This document shows, piece after piece, positions 48,501-60,750 of a stretch of 64,000 nt of DNA. The stretch lies in contig NC_045139.1 of assembly GCF_008831285.2 (NCBI RefSeq), positions 3,294,704 to 3,358,703 of the forward strand. The letters are read 5' to 3'. Made by a program: the position numbers and the translations under genes. This DNA comes from Nymphaea colorata (lineage: Eukaryota > Streptophyta > Magnoliopsida > Nymphaeales > Nymphaeaceae). Position 1 is the stretch's first letter, and each line of letters opens with the position of its first letter. Under the pieces are notes generated by a model. That model saw only the letters and a program-made list of their open reading frames with translations, was not told the origin of the DNA and made no database searches.

Positions 48501-49434
48501 AGAAGGCTTAACTTCTTTTCAAAAATGATTAAAAGTACCCTTCACAAGTCTGTGAGGGGCAGAGCATATGGGTTCAGTATCGCGCCTAATCAACAGCACG
48601 CTTCAGGACAACAGTGGTGAACTTGAGATATCACAGAAACAGCATGTTTACACTGACAGTGCAGAAGAGAAAAGACTAGGAATTTCCTGCTAAAAGTGAG
48701 ATCAGAATATTAAATAGCAGAGCATGGGTAAACAACGATGACCTAAGACTCTAAAGTTCCATCTTCTTTGGGTAGCGGAGACCGCAATCAAAATTTGGCC
48801 ATGCAGACAGGAAATGGTGGTCGCGGAGTCCATTTATTTTTCCTTGTTTAGAATTTGATCAGAATAAAGGAAAAATTAGGTGTTAAAACAGTGAAAATTA
48901 AAAAGGTGAGAGAGGTGTGAATCACCCATTGTAGGCCTTGAGATCGTAGCCGGAAATTCCTCCAACGTGCTCCAGTGCGCTCTTCCATGTTTCTACCTCT
49001 TCCCTCCTTTCCTTCTGCTGCGTCTGAAAGGCAGCTTGGACTGGGCCACACTGATGCCGCACTTCTTTCGGATCGACGTCAAAAAAGACAGGAACGATAA
49101 GCCTCTGTTGGCCATCATCATGGCAACATTCCACCATCTTAGCAACTTCTCTGAGGCACCATTTGGATTCAGCATAGTGCTGGGAAAAGATGGGAACCAA
49201 AATATTGGACCTGCTTATCGCCTCCAATATCTCCTCAATCCTCTCCCCTTTGCGCAAATCTTCCTCATCAAAGAAGGCGCGTATGCCTTTCAGATCAAGG
49301 ATATAACGGAGAAATCCGGCGAAGTTCTTGCGGGTGTCTTCTCCTCGAAAGCTCAAGAAGACATCGTACTCAAAGCGGCCATGGAAGTTCCTGGACAAGG
49401 GCGACTTAGAAGGCCCTGCCTTGGTGCTCTGCAT
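41560..49434 (-). CDS. TNL-B: TIR-NBS-LRR immune receptor with LRR-X-LRR-X C-terminus
   Basis: Seven exons (minus): 49434-48926, 48346-47233, 45966-45661, 45553-45110, 45026-44313, 44229-43438, 42024-41560. GT-AG borders and frame are kept, giving 1,447 aa. TIR has YDVFLSFRGEDTRKN, DEEDLRKGERI and the Glu in SKWCLREV. NBS (to 541) has GVGGVGKTT, LLVLDDVDD, GSRIIVTTRQ, SNGLPL, FLDIACLL and MHD. Exons 3 and 4 match TNL-A in length exactly (306 and 444 nt). Exon 5 (238 aa) is the X1 domain, exon 6 (264 aa) a shorter second LRR block, and exon 7 (154 aa) the C-terminal domain with an insert (QAAPAQMALQLREDLEAQ). The start was set at the in-frame ATG 49434; the ATG position used by TNL-A is mutated here. 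It is probably functional. Confidence 0.92.
42128..42513. mobile_element. MITE, copy 2, in TNL-B intron 6
   Basis: Terminal inverted repeats are visible: ATACCAGACCACTTGGGTAAG at the left and CTTACCCAAGTAGTCTGGTTT at the right. About 386 bp, AT-rich, no ORF. It matches 21041-21347. A long (AT)n run follows at once. Confidence 0.8.
42517..42575. repeat. (AT)n microsatellite in TNL-B intron 6
   Basis: About 29 TA units follow the MITE. They are absent from the corresponding intron of TNL-A. Confidence 0.95.
44313..45026 (-). other. TNL-B exon 5: non-LRR domain X1 between LRR blocks
   Basis: The exon encodes 238 residues, starting DVAFREWDELGISGSRTL and sharing FLLPVGSINDPLLL, HCYTINFG, DKINEVPRGKTIIMKV and W(S/T)IEELII with TNL-A. 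The beta-rich half is more conserved than the linker, where TNL-B lacks about 19 residues. Confidence 0.6.
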
Positions 49435-50246
49435 TAACGCCAGTTGCCCAATCGAAGGTCTCGTAGCTTCCGCTCTGCCTACATGCAACAACAGGGGATG
49501 GAGTCATTTACAAAGAAAGGGAGCAAGGAACTTTCCTCTTTCTTGGCTTAACTTTTTTTACCAAAGCAGCTTCCACTATGTATGATCGTTTCTTTTTTTT
49601 AGTTTTTTCGTCCATTTCATCTGATGTTTCTTAGCCAATTATCTTATAATTTCCCGAGACAAATCCTCGTAAAGTTTGTTAAGGGGTTGTAACCTTTTGA
49701 AGTGCATTTTCTAAAATAAATTTCAATTTCCACTCTTGAAGTCATACACCGCAAAATTAAGCTGCTAACCGCAAAAGATTTCAAGGATCTTTGTTTCCAC
49801 AATGTGTCATGTTGCATTTCAGAATTGAAGTCAAGCTTTGAGCTCTCAATTTTTTAAGACAAAGTTTATCTCCCCTGCGGCATGAAATATTTTCATGAAA
49901 CTAAGGCAATAGATGCCATCAAACAGGGCATCTGACGAGTGGAATATGTTTTCGAAGCGTACTTTGTTGGAAAGGTTTACGCACCCAAAACACCCAAAAA
50001 AATCACTACCAAATCTGTAGAGTTCTCTTCCTTCTTTTTTTTTGTTTTTGGTCCTCATAAAAACCCAATTTCTTCCCCAAAAAAATTTAACGACACAATT
50101 GGAGAGCTTTTCTCTTCTCGTTTTCGGCACATCAAATGACCAGTAAGTTATTTTATTCATCAGCCCACTTTGTCGTAAGAATGTCGTTACACAAAAAATT
50201 TATAAAGAAAATCTATAGAAAAGAAACAAGATGTGGAGTTTAACTA

Positions 50247-50863
50247 CAATTTCTTGAAAAATTCTAATTGCATATTGGAAAAGGAATATTTTTTTATGTT
50301 AATTCAGTGAAAAAAGGAAAGGGGCAAGAAGCTTTCCTTCCTTTTATTCACTCTTCTGTTTTACTTTTGTTTTCTTACAAATGTCCGATCCTTATCTCTT
50401 TAGTGACAGGTGGAAACTGAATTACTTGAGGGACAAGTTGTTGGTGATTTTTGAGTCGCTTGATGACAAACAATAGCATCCAATCAATCACTTCAAGGTT
50501 GCAGGTTCGATCATTTCTTGAAGAATTGAAAATTATTCAGATGGAACATGTTTCTGTAGAACTTGATGGAACATGCTTCTGTAGATCTTGATCAAGAATG
50601 TTGAAATTGAAGTAGCCATGTGAGGCTGGGGCTTCACATGTCTACTTCAATTTTATCATTGTTTCTAACACTGCTTTCCCCTTCTTCCACCTCATAATTC
50701 TCATATCCCTGTTTTGTCTGTTGCAGTTCAGCCCTTTCGCTACAGGTATAGTTTTTCCGATCTATTTCAGCTGTTGGTTACTGTGTTACGATCAGAAAAA
50801 CAAATTAGCGACATTCGGTGCCTCAAACAAGGCAGGAAAAGCGAAGCGAAATGAAGAATTTAA
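50247..50863. repeat. TNL upstream direct repeat, copy 1
   Basis: It pairs with 51283-51921, with moderate divergence. Confidence 0.75.
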
Positions 50864-51282
50864 TCATCAATTATCTGATAACCTGATCACAGACACTTAA
50901 TTATTACTTATGTTACAGGCCTTTTATTGTTAGAAATGTTTTGGTCTACTTGTATGAGACTCCCTTATCTCGGTGTCACCTCATTCTGGTTATAGATTGT
51001 CAGGTCATGTATACAATAGACTCATTTAAGCAAGACATTCTTGATTCTGTAACTGAAATTCATTGACATATATCAGTTGAGGAGAGTCTGATATAAATTT
51101 TCTTGAATAAAACCAGTTGTTTTCCTGATTAATTTGGTAGCAAGTGGTGAGTTTCAACTGGAATTCAGGTTGGATGCTTTGGCCTATAATAGTTGATACA
51201 TGGGTTCGACCTGATTTTTAACTAAACTGCAAGGTCTGGGGGACTCGCGTTTTCTCTCCTGATAAAAGGATGGGATAACTAG

Positions 51283-51921
51283 AATTCTTGAAAAATTCTA
51301 ATTGCACATTGGAAAAGGAATAATTTTTTATGTTAATTCCTTGAAAAAAGGAAAGTGGGAGGAAGCTTTCCTTCCTTTCCTTCACTCTCTTCTGTTTTTC
51401 TTCTTATTTTCTTACGAATGTACGATCCTTTCTCTTCGTGACGGGTGGAAACTAAAGCTGCTGATGTGACTCCAATATCTTCGAAATAGCAGTTCGTGGT
51501 GATTTTTGAGTCACTTGATGACAACGGTAGCATCCAATCAATCTCTTGTACCTCTTGAAGGTTGCAGGTTCGGTCTCTCCTTGAGCATGCTTCAGCAGAC
51601 CTTGATCACCTGGAACCTGCCTTTCTTTTTCAACAAGGGTGAAATTGAACTAGCCATGTAAGACTCGGGCTTCACATGGCTACTTCAATTTTATCATTAT
51701 TTCCAACACTGCCTTTCCCTGCTTCCGATTCACATATATATATATATATGGATCCTCATATCTTTGTTTTGTCTATTGCAGTTCAGCTCTTTTGCTACAG
51801 GTATAGCTTTTCAAATCTATTTCAGCTGTTGGCAACAGTGTTACGGTCAGAAAAAACAAATTAGCAAAATTCGGTGCCTCAAACAAGGCAGAAAAAGTGA
51901 AGCGATATGAAGAACTTAACT
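51283..51921. repeat. TNL upstream direct repeat, copy 2
   Basis: It pairs with 50247-50863 and contains a short (AT)n at about 51736-51750 not seen in copy 1. Confidence 0.75.
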
Positions 51922-52654
51922 AAAAAGATGATAAGTTAGATTGGCACCTCGATTCCCGAAACAGAAAATGATAATCATGAATAGAGTGGATTGCAAATTA
52001 TGCCAACGGAAAGCAAACTTTGGTACCATAGCGAACATTTCAGCTATGACAGTTGCTGCGCGATTAAATGCTATCTCTTAACAAATGCAGAAGGGAAGCT
52101 GCTTCATAGATGAATCGTGAACTGCAAGCTGGTAAATCTTGACAGTCATACGGGGGTGCTAATGATCATGAGTCAGTTTTTTTTTTTTTTTAAGAAGAAA
52201 ATCATTCAACTTGGATTAATAAAGGCTCACCTACAGGACAGTTCGCCTAAGGGCTGTTCTTCGGGCCTTATATAATCTAAATCCGTGGCATACCGTAAAA
52301 AGTTTTCAGAGAAAAATTCTATTATTTTCTACAACTTGGGTGATTTCTCCTATCTTGATTTTAACCTGAGAAGAGACGTATTTAGCAAAGGGCATGTATT
52401 ATGTCAGGTAATTCTCACACTTGCAAGTGCCTTTTCCTTGAGGAAAGAAAAATCAATCGTTTGTATTGAACTAAAAGTTTTGCGAACAATCGCACGAAAA
52501 ACATTTAATCACGGCTTTTAGTTCAGCATAACACGGCCGGTCTTTTTGTTGACAGATGACTAGTCAGGAACTGTCTGATTCTGGTCTTTTTCAGGTCGAA
52601 GACCTTAGTTCAACCGTATTTGCGCAAGGAATGTGTTTCTTCTGCTTATTACAC

Positions 52655-53092
52655 GGGAAAACAGCGGCTGTGTTTGAGAGAGCTCTTGCTCCTTGGAGGC
52701 GTAAAACTTCGGGGCCTTGTCCCCAAGGCTATGCATGCTTTGGGTTGTGCAGGGATTAAACGTGACGAAGAATGTGTTTTTCTTATATGCAAACTTGAAT
52801 GTTCATGAATGCATGACTCCCTGCTTTTCTGTTTTAAAGTGGGAATTCTGCCGTGATGCTTAGTCTTATGAGGGTCCAATTTCCTAAGTTCACATGTTAT
52901 ACCAATTCAGGGGATCAGAAAGTACTGAAGTATATCCACTGGAATGCAAAACCCAATAAGGATCAAGCTTGTCATCTTTATAAACATTTGAAAAGACTTT
53001 GTCTGCAATCTGAATTCATTTCATGGTGCATGCAAGGAGTTGGCTTCCTTTGGTCCTCATCTGTGAATCCCCATCCTCATGATACCAGCATT
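52655..53092 (+). repeat. Second copy of the fold-back loop plus part of one arm
   Basis: It matches the loop at 5366-5679 (reverse orientation) and then about 90 bases of the arm (AAAAGACTTTGTCTGCAATC to CATCCTCATGATACC) before diverging. GGAAAACAGCGGCTGTGTTTG at about 52658-52678 continues into GAGAGCTCTTGCTCCTTGG, the empty counterpart of the Copia insertion site. Only one arm is present. Confidence 0.8.
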
Positions 53093-54384
53093 ATTTTATG
53101 TAAGTTCCGTGTTTCTAACTGAACAAGGGCCCTAAGGGTTTATTCTATCCTCCTGAAATAGGTGAGAATATCCGCATTGTATCTCTCAATCCTGGTGCAG
53201 AATTTTTAGAACTCAAGGTTGTTTAGGAATTGAAAAGATAAATGGCAGAGCTTTTCTTTTTCATCAGCCTTGTTGCATGGAAAGCAATACCATGCATGTC
53301 CCACACGTACCCGAGAAAAATAAGGAGCATCCTCTCCAAAGCTCACCTCTCTTTAAACCGGCCCCTACAAAAGCAACCATGAGTTATGGAGAATGACGAA
53401 AACTTGTTATCATCAATAGGGTGCCAGCCTGAAACTATAGGGAAACATGAACCTTTTAAATCTCTTTGCAGTTAAACAACACCGCAGATATTCAGATGCC
53501 AGAAAGAAAAGATATTCCCATTATTTCATTCCTTTTTTACCGTTAAATTCACGTTTTCGTCTTGTACTGTAAATATAAAATATTCAGATTCCCCATCTGA
53601 GAGAGGGCAGCCAGATGCCTTTGCATGGTTTCCCATTCTTGGCTTCTGCATATAGTCATCCAATAAAGTTACTAAGACATCCCATATGCTATTTCTAAAG
53701 ACTAAATGTTTTCCAACTGGCAGGCTTTTGGAAAGAAAAATCTGAGGTTTAAACTTTAAAATAGACTTTTCTCAAATTAATCCCTGACTCATGGGCAACT
53801 GACACATTCATCCCTGCCTTTCTGTGATTACCAAGTCCATCCGAATTTTGTAACTTGATGAGAAATTCATTGTTTTGTTGTTTTAATTACAGTTAGCAGT
53901 CATGAACTTAATGAAAGTGTATATGTCGTCTGAAAATTGCTCATATCTTCTTCCTCCCCTTTTCTTTATTGGTTTCAATTTGATTGTGAATTCCAAGCAC
54001 TGAGCCTTAACAGGGCAAAAGGAAGAATTGGAAAGACCAGCAACACAATGGCGATGTTGGCACTTGATATAAGGTTTCCATCTTGATTCCCTTCACATTC
54101 CTGGCCTCTTATAGCAAATTAATACCACACAGTAACAGAATAAGCTTATGCCACATGAAAATTGCTTGCATATCATCATAAACTATCTTCTCCTCCTTGT
54201 TTAAAGGTGGTAGGTGACATTTCATTGAGAAAAGCAATTCTAATAGATGAACTTAACATACAAGCGAATTTGAAAAGCTTAAAAGGCTAAGGATGAATCT
54301 TCCACAGAGGTTTGTCCGCAGAACGCAAATACATTAGGAAACTAACCCATCAATTGAAAAGAAGAACAGCGCAGTGGAGCAACC
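53093..54384. other. Gene-free stretch
   Basis: No gene is supported. About 53815-53890 resembles 22500-22590 (CCATC.GAATTTTGTAA and TTTTAATTACAGT.AGCA), another shared fragment of cluster DNA. Confidence 0.4.
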
Positions 54385-54393
54385 TATATAAAG
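54385..54393 (+). promoter_or_regulatory. Candidate TATA box of the small GC-rich gene
   Basis: TATATAAAG lies about 305 bases upstream of the ATG at 54698, in the right strand and sequence context for a plant TATA box. A 5' UTR of about 270 bases would be implied. Confidence 0.35.
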
Positions 54394-54697
54394 TAAGCAG
54401 GTCACAAACCTATATGGGGTTAAGGATTAGGAACGTGTCCCATCCGAGAATTTCACTTCTAGCTTTTGTCGTGTGCATTCACACTTTGCCGTGAGAGAAG
54501 GTAAGCTGCCAACTCCAAAAAGGAAAAGAGAAAGGAATCGTTAAGATGCTAAAGCATGCAATCATGGACTTCATCCACACGCAGCTGCTTACACGCAATC
54601 ATAAAAGGGGACCAAATCGAGCATCTCCTTCTCACTGAGAAAACCAACTTGGTTCTCAATACATTCCACACTCTTCCAGGGGGAGCTTGCGGTCTCC

Positions 54698-54928
54698 ATG
54701 GCCCGGAGGAGCTGCTGCTTCTGGTCCCGTGACTCGACTGCCGAGGGCAGTGCTGGAGACGGGCAGAAGCCCCACCACGAGCCTCGTCCTGCCAAGAAGG
54801 CCAAGGAGCACGAAGGGGAAGCGAACGGGCGCAAGCATCTGACGAGGAGGGAGACCATCAACGCCAAGGCGGCGCAGTACATAAAGCAGGTCAGGGCAAT
54901 GTGGAGCTCCGACGCTCCGGCGTCTTAA
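54698..54928 (+). CDS. Small basic protein of unknown function, 76 aa
   Basis: The frame MARRSCCFW ... RAMWSSDAPAS is strikingly GC-rich with G or C in most third codon positions, unlike the AT-rich surroundings, which supports real coding use. The N-terminus has a Cys pair. The middle is charged and low in complexity (PRPAKKAKEHEGE). The C-terminal part (TRRETINAKAAQYIKQVRAMW) looks like one amphipathic helix and loosely recalls the short conserved tail of plant DUF761 proteins, but this is only a resemblance. A candidate TATA box lies upstream. A minus-strand frame overlaps but has poorer codon usage. No function is assigned. Confidence 0.5.
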   Translation: MARRSCCFWSRDSTAEGSAGDGQKPHHEPRPAKKAKEHEGEANGRKHLTRRETINAKAAQYIKQVRAMWSSDAPAS

Positions 54929-57084
54929 CTCCGCACCCTATCCTTCTTTCTCTCTCTGGCCCTGAAGACTCCGACGTTATATACTATCTTCGTCTCTCTG
55001 TTTCCCATCTCTTCCCTCGTTGATATAAGTTGATGTTACGTTACTTTTGAGTTCCGCATAGCAAAAAATAATCCGAGCCTTTTGAGCTAAGTTTGTAAGT
55101 AGTATGTCCTGTGACGGTTTGATTTCCTATTGATGTTGTTCTTGTGAATTGCGGTGATTGAGGTGCACGTAAGGTTCTTTTGTTTCAAGAAGCAGTATAC
55201 TGTTGAGCTGTTTGTCTGTCTTTTGGTGGAGGTTTCAATTTGAAAAAGAAAAAAAGAGAAAAAATATGCACTTAGTATGCAATCCTTCATTCATCTAAAA
55301 AATAAAAACCACAACTTAGTCGGGAAACATAAACCAGGTAGCCTTCTCTCATTTCCTTCTTTTGAATGCAGCCCGATGTGTGGCGGAGCTAAGAAATAAG
55401 AATTTTGGACTGAGGGACATTAATTAGAAAAGTCTTCCATGCAACTGCTCACATCTGTCTATATGTGACTACGCGACTGTTAATCACCATGTTTACGCGA
55501 CTGTTAATCACCATGTTTGTGGTTAAACCCTCACAAGCCACCATGTGGCTATTTCTGTGTTTCTAATGAGTTTGATCTGAAGAATATTGCTTAAGAACAC
55601 ATTTTTACCAAATGCAAAAGGAGAACTAAAATTATGTTGTTTTGTTTCACACACAGTCACCTGGGTGCGTTTCATTTGAGCTCGCACCCGCACCGACGTG
55701 TTGCGGGTGCGCACCCAATCAGCACCTGATGATGAGCTCGCACCCAAACCGCACCCGGGGGTTGAATCTAGTTTCGAAACCAAATCCAAACCAAGTTCCT
55801 CTCCATGTATGGTTTGGATTTAAATCTGATTTCGGGAAAAAACCAGATCCAAAATCCACAAAATCAAATCCACCATTCTCATCCGTCGGCCGTTGCATCT
55901 AAGTTAATACATCTATAGATATATTATATGTTCTCTTTTCTCTTTCAAAAAAAACGATATAGGACTAAAGAATGGTGGCTTTCATAAAATGATCTATTTG
56001 CTTTTTTTTTCAAACATTTCTTTTTTTATTTTTTCCACTATCATAAAATGTATAATTTTAATTGTGTTATTTAATTTCTACAAAAAATTAATAATAATAA
56101 TAATATTATTATTAATATTAATAAAATATCTTCACCGCACCGCCGCACCTAATTTTTTTGAGATGTACCGCACCGGCACCCGCACCCCGCACACAGGTGA
56201 CATAGGTTTCACAAACTCTATAAGTATATACTGTTTGAAGACTTAACAATCAAATGGGCAGTTATAATTGCACTTTGGTAGTGCACACAATAAATATGCA
56301 CTAAAGCATTGCGAGGCATTTTGGTTATTTTTGAAAGGAAAATAGATGTTGTAGTATTTTTTTTTTCATTTTTCATTGGGGTTTAACTTTTCAGTTACTA
56401 GGGTCATTCTGGTCATTTCACATTCCCATGTGCCATTCCATCCCACAGGATGGTGCATGCGACCCACTTGAGCGCATACATATACACAGTTTTTTGGGTG
56501 CATGAAAATCACAAATACCTTTAAGTTTGCTTGTCAAGTGGGTTTTTCCTTTCCCTTTAAGACACAAGTTCAAGGATTTCTTAAAAGGCAAAACACGAGG
56601 TTAGTTTTAGATCTTTGTTTTGGTTTTCTGAAATTTGATAGTGAAAGAAAGATCCTGGAAGAGTTATTCAATTGCTTAGAGGCAGCAAAAGCTCAAGTGG
56701 TAAAGGAAAGATATACATCGCGGCTATGTCACATGAGTGCGGGTATGATACGAGTACAGGTACGGTGACACGGGTAAGGACACTGTAATTTTGAAAATTT
56801 TAGATACGCAGATACGGTAAATTTTATATTCTCAAAAATAATAAAATAAAAAAAAAACATTAAATTAATAGTTCACTCTTATAAAAAAAGTTTGTTTTAT
56901 TACAAAAGTACTGAGTATTTGAAAGGATTGTTCATGAAAATAATTGGATGCATCACAAAAAAATGATAAAATGAAAAAAAAACATTAAACTAATAGTTTA
57001 TTTTTTGGCAGCCGCGTATCGGATGTAGGTACGTGGGCTAAACCCAATTATCCATGTGAGAGAGCATGGCGGCCGCTGGCGGAG

Positions 57085-57240
57085 ACCAGAAATTTCTGGT
57101 TGAGGAGCATTCCAAATCTAAATTTGAAATCTTCACGAGCACTCATATATAAAAAAACTAAAAATTAATGAAGTTCTTGTAATTTCTGGTGTGGGCATTT
57201 GCCCACACCAGTAATAATGTAGCTCTACCTCTCCTGGCAG
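57085..57240 (+). repeat. CCAGAAATTTCTGG dispersed repeat, copy 1
   Basis: It starts CCAGAAATTTCTGGTTGAGG and ends near CCCACACCAGTAATAATGTAGCTC. A related copy is at 58550-58705. Fragments with the same ends occur near 15140 and 19590. Confidence 0.65.
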
Positions 57241-57969
57241 CTAAGGGAACCAAGGGGCTAGCCTTTTTTCCCGGCGGTGGGTTTTATAAGTTCTCCGTTT
57301 TACTTAGAAACCCAAAAATAAAAAATAAAAGAATATTAGTAAAGGAAAAAAGGTACCTACGACGAAATGATGCATAAAAAGGAAAAATAAAAACATAATC
57401 ATCTAGTGGTTTTAAGATTGTTTTGACTCATCAACCAACCTTGTTCGTTATAGCAACTGTGGTTAAACTTACGAAAATATGCTTTTGGATTAAATTAGCA
57501 ATAACTTAGATGTGCATTTAACAATGTACTAAAATCATTACATTTTCATGAAAATTCAGGTGTATTTTATTTTTCTTTCTCAATTTACACAGTATGTACA
57601 TCTTTTTTTTTACTTTCCCAGATCTATGACCAGCAAAGCGCATTTTTAAGCAGCTAATGTTACATGGGAGGGGAACTTTTTTTTTGCAAAAAATCAATCG
57701 ATTGTGTAAGTGGTAGATCAACAGCTAATGTTCCTTTTTTAAAATAGCAAGCTCCCATTGAAATCAGCTTCCTGACAAATTATTCTGATGCCGTTGCATT
57801 TATTCATGGAATAAAAATTTGGTTGCTGTAAAAGAGGAATATTAGTCACGTTGATAGACCCAAGAATCATTCCGAAACAAGGGGAATGATGCAATTAGGA
57901 TAAATTAACCCATTGTAATCTCAGTGTCATTATAATCAGCCTCAATCTGACACATGTAAAGAGTTAGAA

Positions 57970-58380
57970 TAAGGCTGCACAACAAGTCGAACCAGCTCGA
58001 GCTCAACTTGAACTCACTCATCAAGTTCATATTTATGCTAGAAATTTTAAATGAATTGAGTTTGAGTCATAAAAACCTGACCTGTTTAAACTCGACTCAG
58101 CTCGACTATATAATCAATGTTGAATTATAATAAGAAAATAGTTAAACGAGTAGCAATGGAAAGAATTAATCGAGATAAATGAGTTAAAAGAAATGACACA
58201 TGCCTAGTGCATAAACGAGTTGAGTTCGAGCTCAGCATTGTATCCTTGAGTTGAGCTTGAGCTTGTTCTATCGACCTCGGCTCGAGTTGGAGTTGAGTTC
58301 AAGCTCAAGTTTTTTGAGTCAATTTGTGCTTAAGCAGGCCCAACTCGAGCTCGACTCGACTCGTGTTGCCTTAATGTTAG
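57970..58380. mobile_element. Non-autonomous element with CTCGAGCTC-rich ends
   Basis: Both ends carry overlapping GAGCTCGA, ACTCGACTC and CAGCTCGA words in opposite orientation around an AT-rich core. No ORF. Blocks of this kind are common in plant genomes as short hAT-like elements; the class is an inference. Confidence 0.4.
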
Positions 58381-58549
58381 ATGGTTGATACAGGAGCCTG
58401 ATCATTCCACTTTGGAAGGTTTACTCGTTTACCATCATGGATGTTTCTATCATTTTTGGTCCCTAGCACATGGTTTCATATCAGGGACCTAACATATAAA
58501 CATGTTTGGCGAATTTTCCTCCAAAGCAAAAGGTAAGTGTCAGCAGCAC

Positions 58550-58705
58550 AGCCAGAAATTTCTGGCTGAGGAACACTCTAAGCTTAAATTTGAAACTGAA
58601 GGGACACTTATATGTGAAAAACTAAAAATCAATGACGTTTCCATGTAAATAACTTAAATTTTGAAGGCAACTGCCCACACCAGTTAGAATGTAGCTCCAC
58701 CAACA
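58550..58705 (+). repeat. CCAGAAATTTCTGG dispersed repeat, copy 2
   Basis: It is related to 57085-57240, with matching order AATTTGAAA, AACTAAAAATCAATGA, GCCCACACCAGT and ATGTAGCTCCACC. Confidence 0.65.
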
Positions 58706-59108
58706 GCAAGTGTTAGGAATGTGAGTCACAATTATAGAAGTGCACAGAGATTTGTACATAGTTTGAAGTGTTAGTGGAGCACATACAGTACCCATAAATC
58801 TTTTTTTCTTTTGAAGTTAGTGTATTAGTGCTGCTAAAAGTGAGAATTTTTTATTAGTGATGCTTAGTTCAAAAGTTGTAACTCCGCCACTGGTTCAAAA
58901 ATATAAGGTGCCTTCCTATATACGCGGTTCCATGGGAGTGCTATTATGTTAAAAAGTAAATTGGAGACATAGTTCTGCTTTAAACATAGGAATGGCAAAG
59001 TGAAATCATTGAAGGCACATCTCCGGTTAGAATCACGATTATGCTCTTTGCACCATTATGAAGTGAGTCTTAATGTACAAGTCGAATCATGCAATGATCT
59101 TGATCTTA

Positions 59109-59287
59109 CCGTCTAGTACCATCGTAGCTTTGGACCTTGTAAATAAGGAAAAAAAGGGACTTCAGCTCTTGCAGAAATGACTCTGCCGAGAGTCAGCAAT
59201 GGGGGCTCTACCGCCTAGTACCATCGTAGCTTTGGACCTTGTAAACAAAGAAAAAAGGAAGAGTCAGCAATGGGGGGCTCTGCCGCC
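59109..59287. repeat. Tandem duplication with a period of about 102 bases
   Basis: CCG(T/C)CTAGTACCATCGTAGC through GTCAGCAATGGGGG occurs twice. The second copy lacks about 28 internal bases. Confidence 0.85.
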
Positions 59288-60750
59288 GAATATATTTGGC
59301 ATCTGAATAGGTGTAAGAATTTATTCCCCTGACTCTCATTCCATTGAACAAATGGAATCTGCTAGTAGAAAAAGTAAAATGGAATCCGATCTCTTTCACA
59401 ATCCACACTCAATTTTTTCAAACATTTCTATCGAAATGCAGCATGCATGTCTGCAGACATATCACTAACCCAACGCACTATCTTTTTTTAACTGTATTTA
59501 CGTAGTATTTTTGTTTTAAAAAAAAATAATAAATGAGCACTTATAGTGAACAGCTGGCATTTAAAAAAATAATAAATGATCAAATTATATATATATATAA
59601 TTTTTCTTGTCAAGACACCAGCAGTCACCTCCTTTAAGTCAAAAGTTTTTGAAATATTAAAAATTAAAATATTGATGGCCTATAAATAAATATGGAGATC
59701 AAACCAGGTACTGAACGGATATGAAACTGATGGTCGAGCCTGGCTAAATAACTAAATGAAACTGCTTTAAACCATGTTATCGCAGTAAATTAAAGACAAA
59801 TTATGACAGGAAAAGTGCCTGCTATTATTCAAAGGCAGGACAATGAAGAAATGAAAAAAGTTTCGTAACTTAAAGCATATAATCAAATCGAAAAGTATGT
59901 TGATGCATTTAATGCATTGAACACGATATGGAAACATTGTTTTAGCAATTTTCTTACTTCTTAAAGCTTGATGAGGAGTTCTTTGTCTTTGTGATTGCTT
60001 TTAAGACTTTGAAAATGGTACGGCATTTAGTGAAGGTCTATCAAAGTCTTCATGACTTTTAAGGTCCCGTAGAAGTATTTTGGTCATCAAATTAAGGTGT
60101 GCTGCATTTGGCAAGTAAGATGAAATTACTCAGAAGTATGTGAGTGTTTTAGTAAATTATTTATTGCAAAAGTGTCTCTTTCTCTCTCTATATTTATGGC
60201 GCAAAACATTAAGAATAACAAACAGTATTTATATTCAAAAAACTTTATACATTATCTTTGCACCGCCGAAGTCAACCCAAGCTTATTAGTCTTCAAAAAA
60301 ATATAGCTAATTTTCTAACGCTCAAAAAGTTTAGTCTGGTATTGAAAATTGTAAGAGATCTTCAAGGACTTATAAAGATGAATCATTAATGAGCCTTTTT
60401 GAGGCTGAAGCGGAAACGGCTAGGAGGTGGGTGGGAATCCACCAAACCAGGGGCCCGAACCCAGGAGTGGGTCGGGTTCTTACAAATTAATTGTATATTT
60501 TATAAAATTAAAACAATAAAAAAATAGAATTTGTCAATATGTTTGTACAAGATCATAGCACAAATTATTTATGGTTCCTATATAACAAAATACACTTGTA
60601 TTTTTTAAATATTTAGAGCAAAAAGGAAAATGAAATGTCTCTCTTTCTCCTTCTTTTAAGCAAATGAAAAAATATATAGTATGATTTGTTTAAATTGTTA
60701 AAATTTTATACAAAAGATCTCTCTAATGTATAACGGAAACTAAAATGAGC

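Larger units (their letters stand above)
49492..52620. other. TNL-B upstream region with an internal direct duplication
   Basis: No gene is supported. About 50247-50863 and 51283-51921 are direct repeats of about 620 bp (shared CTTGAAAAATTCTAATTGCA, AGGTTGCAGGTTCG, CAAACAAGGCAG and TATTTCAGCTGTTGG). Parts are also shared with the TNL-A and TNL-C upstream regions, so this is duplicated promoter-proximal DNA or the front of a lost further TNL copy. About 52200-52560 matches 30120-30870. Confidence 0.6.
54990..60750. other. Gene-free stretch of mixed repeats
   Basis: No gene is supported. It holds: a CGCACCC-rich pair of ends around an AT-rich core at about 55675-56200; two related copies of a CCAGAAATTTCTGG repeat (57085-57240 and 58550-58705); a CTCGAGCTC-rich element at about 57970-58380; a tandem duplication at 59109-59287; and short A/T runs. 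Confidence 0.5.

Noticed and set aside
54589..54882. 97-aa minus-strand ORF opposite the small GC-rich gene
   Set aside because: The plus-strand frame has the GC third-position bias and the cleaner start; the minus frame looks like its shadow.
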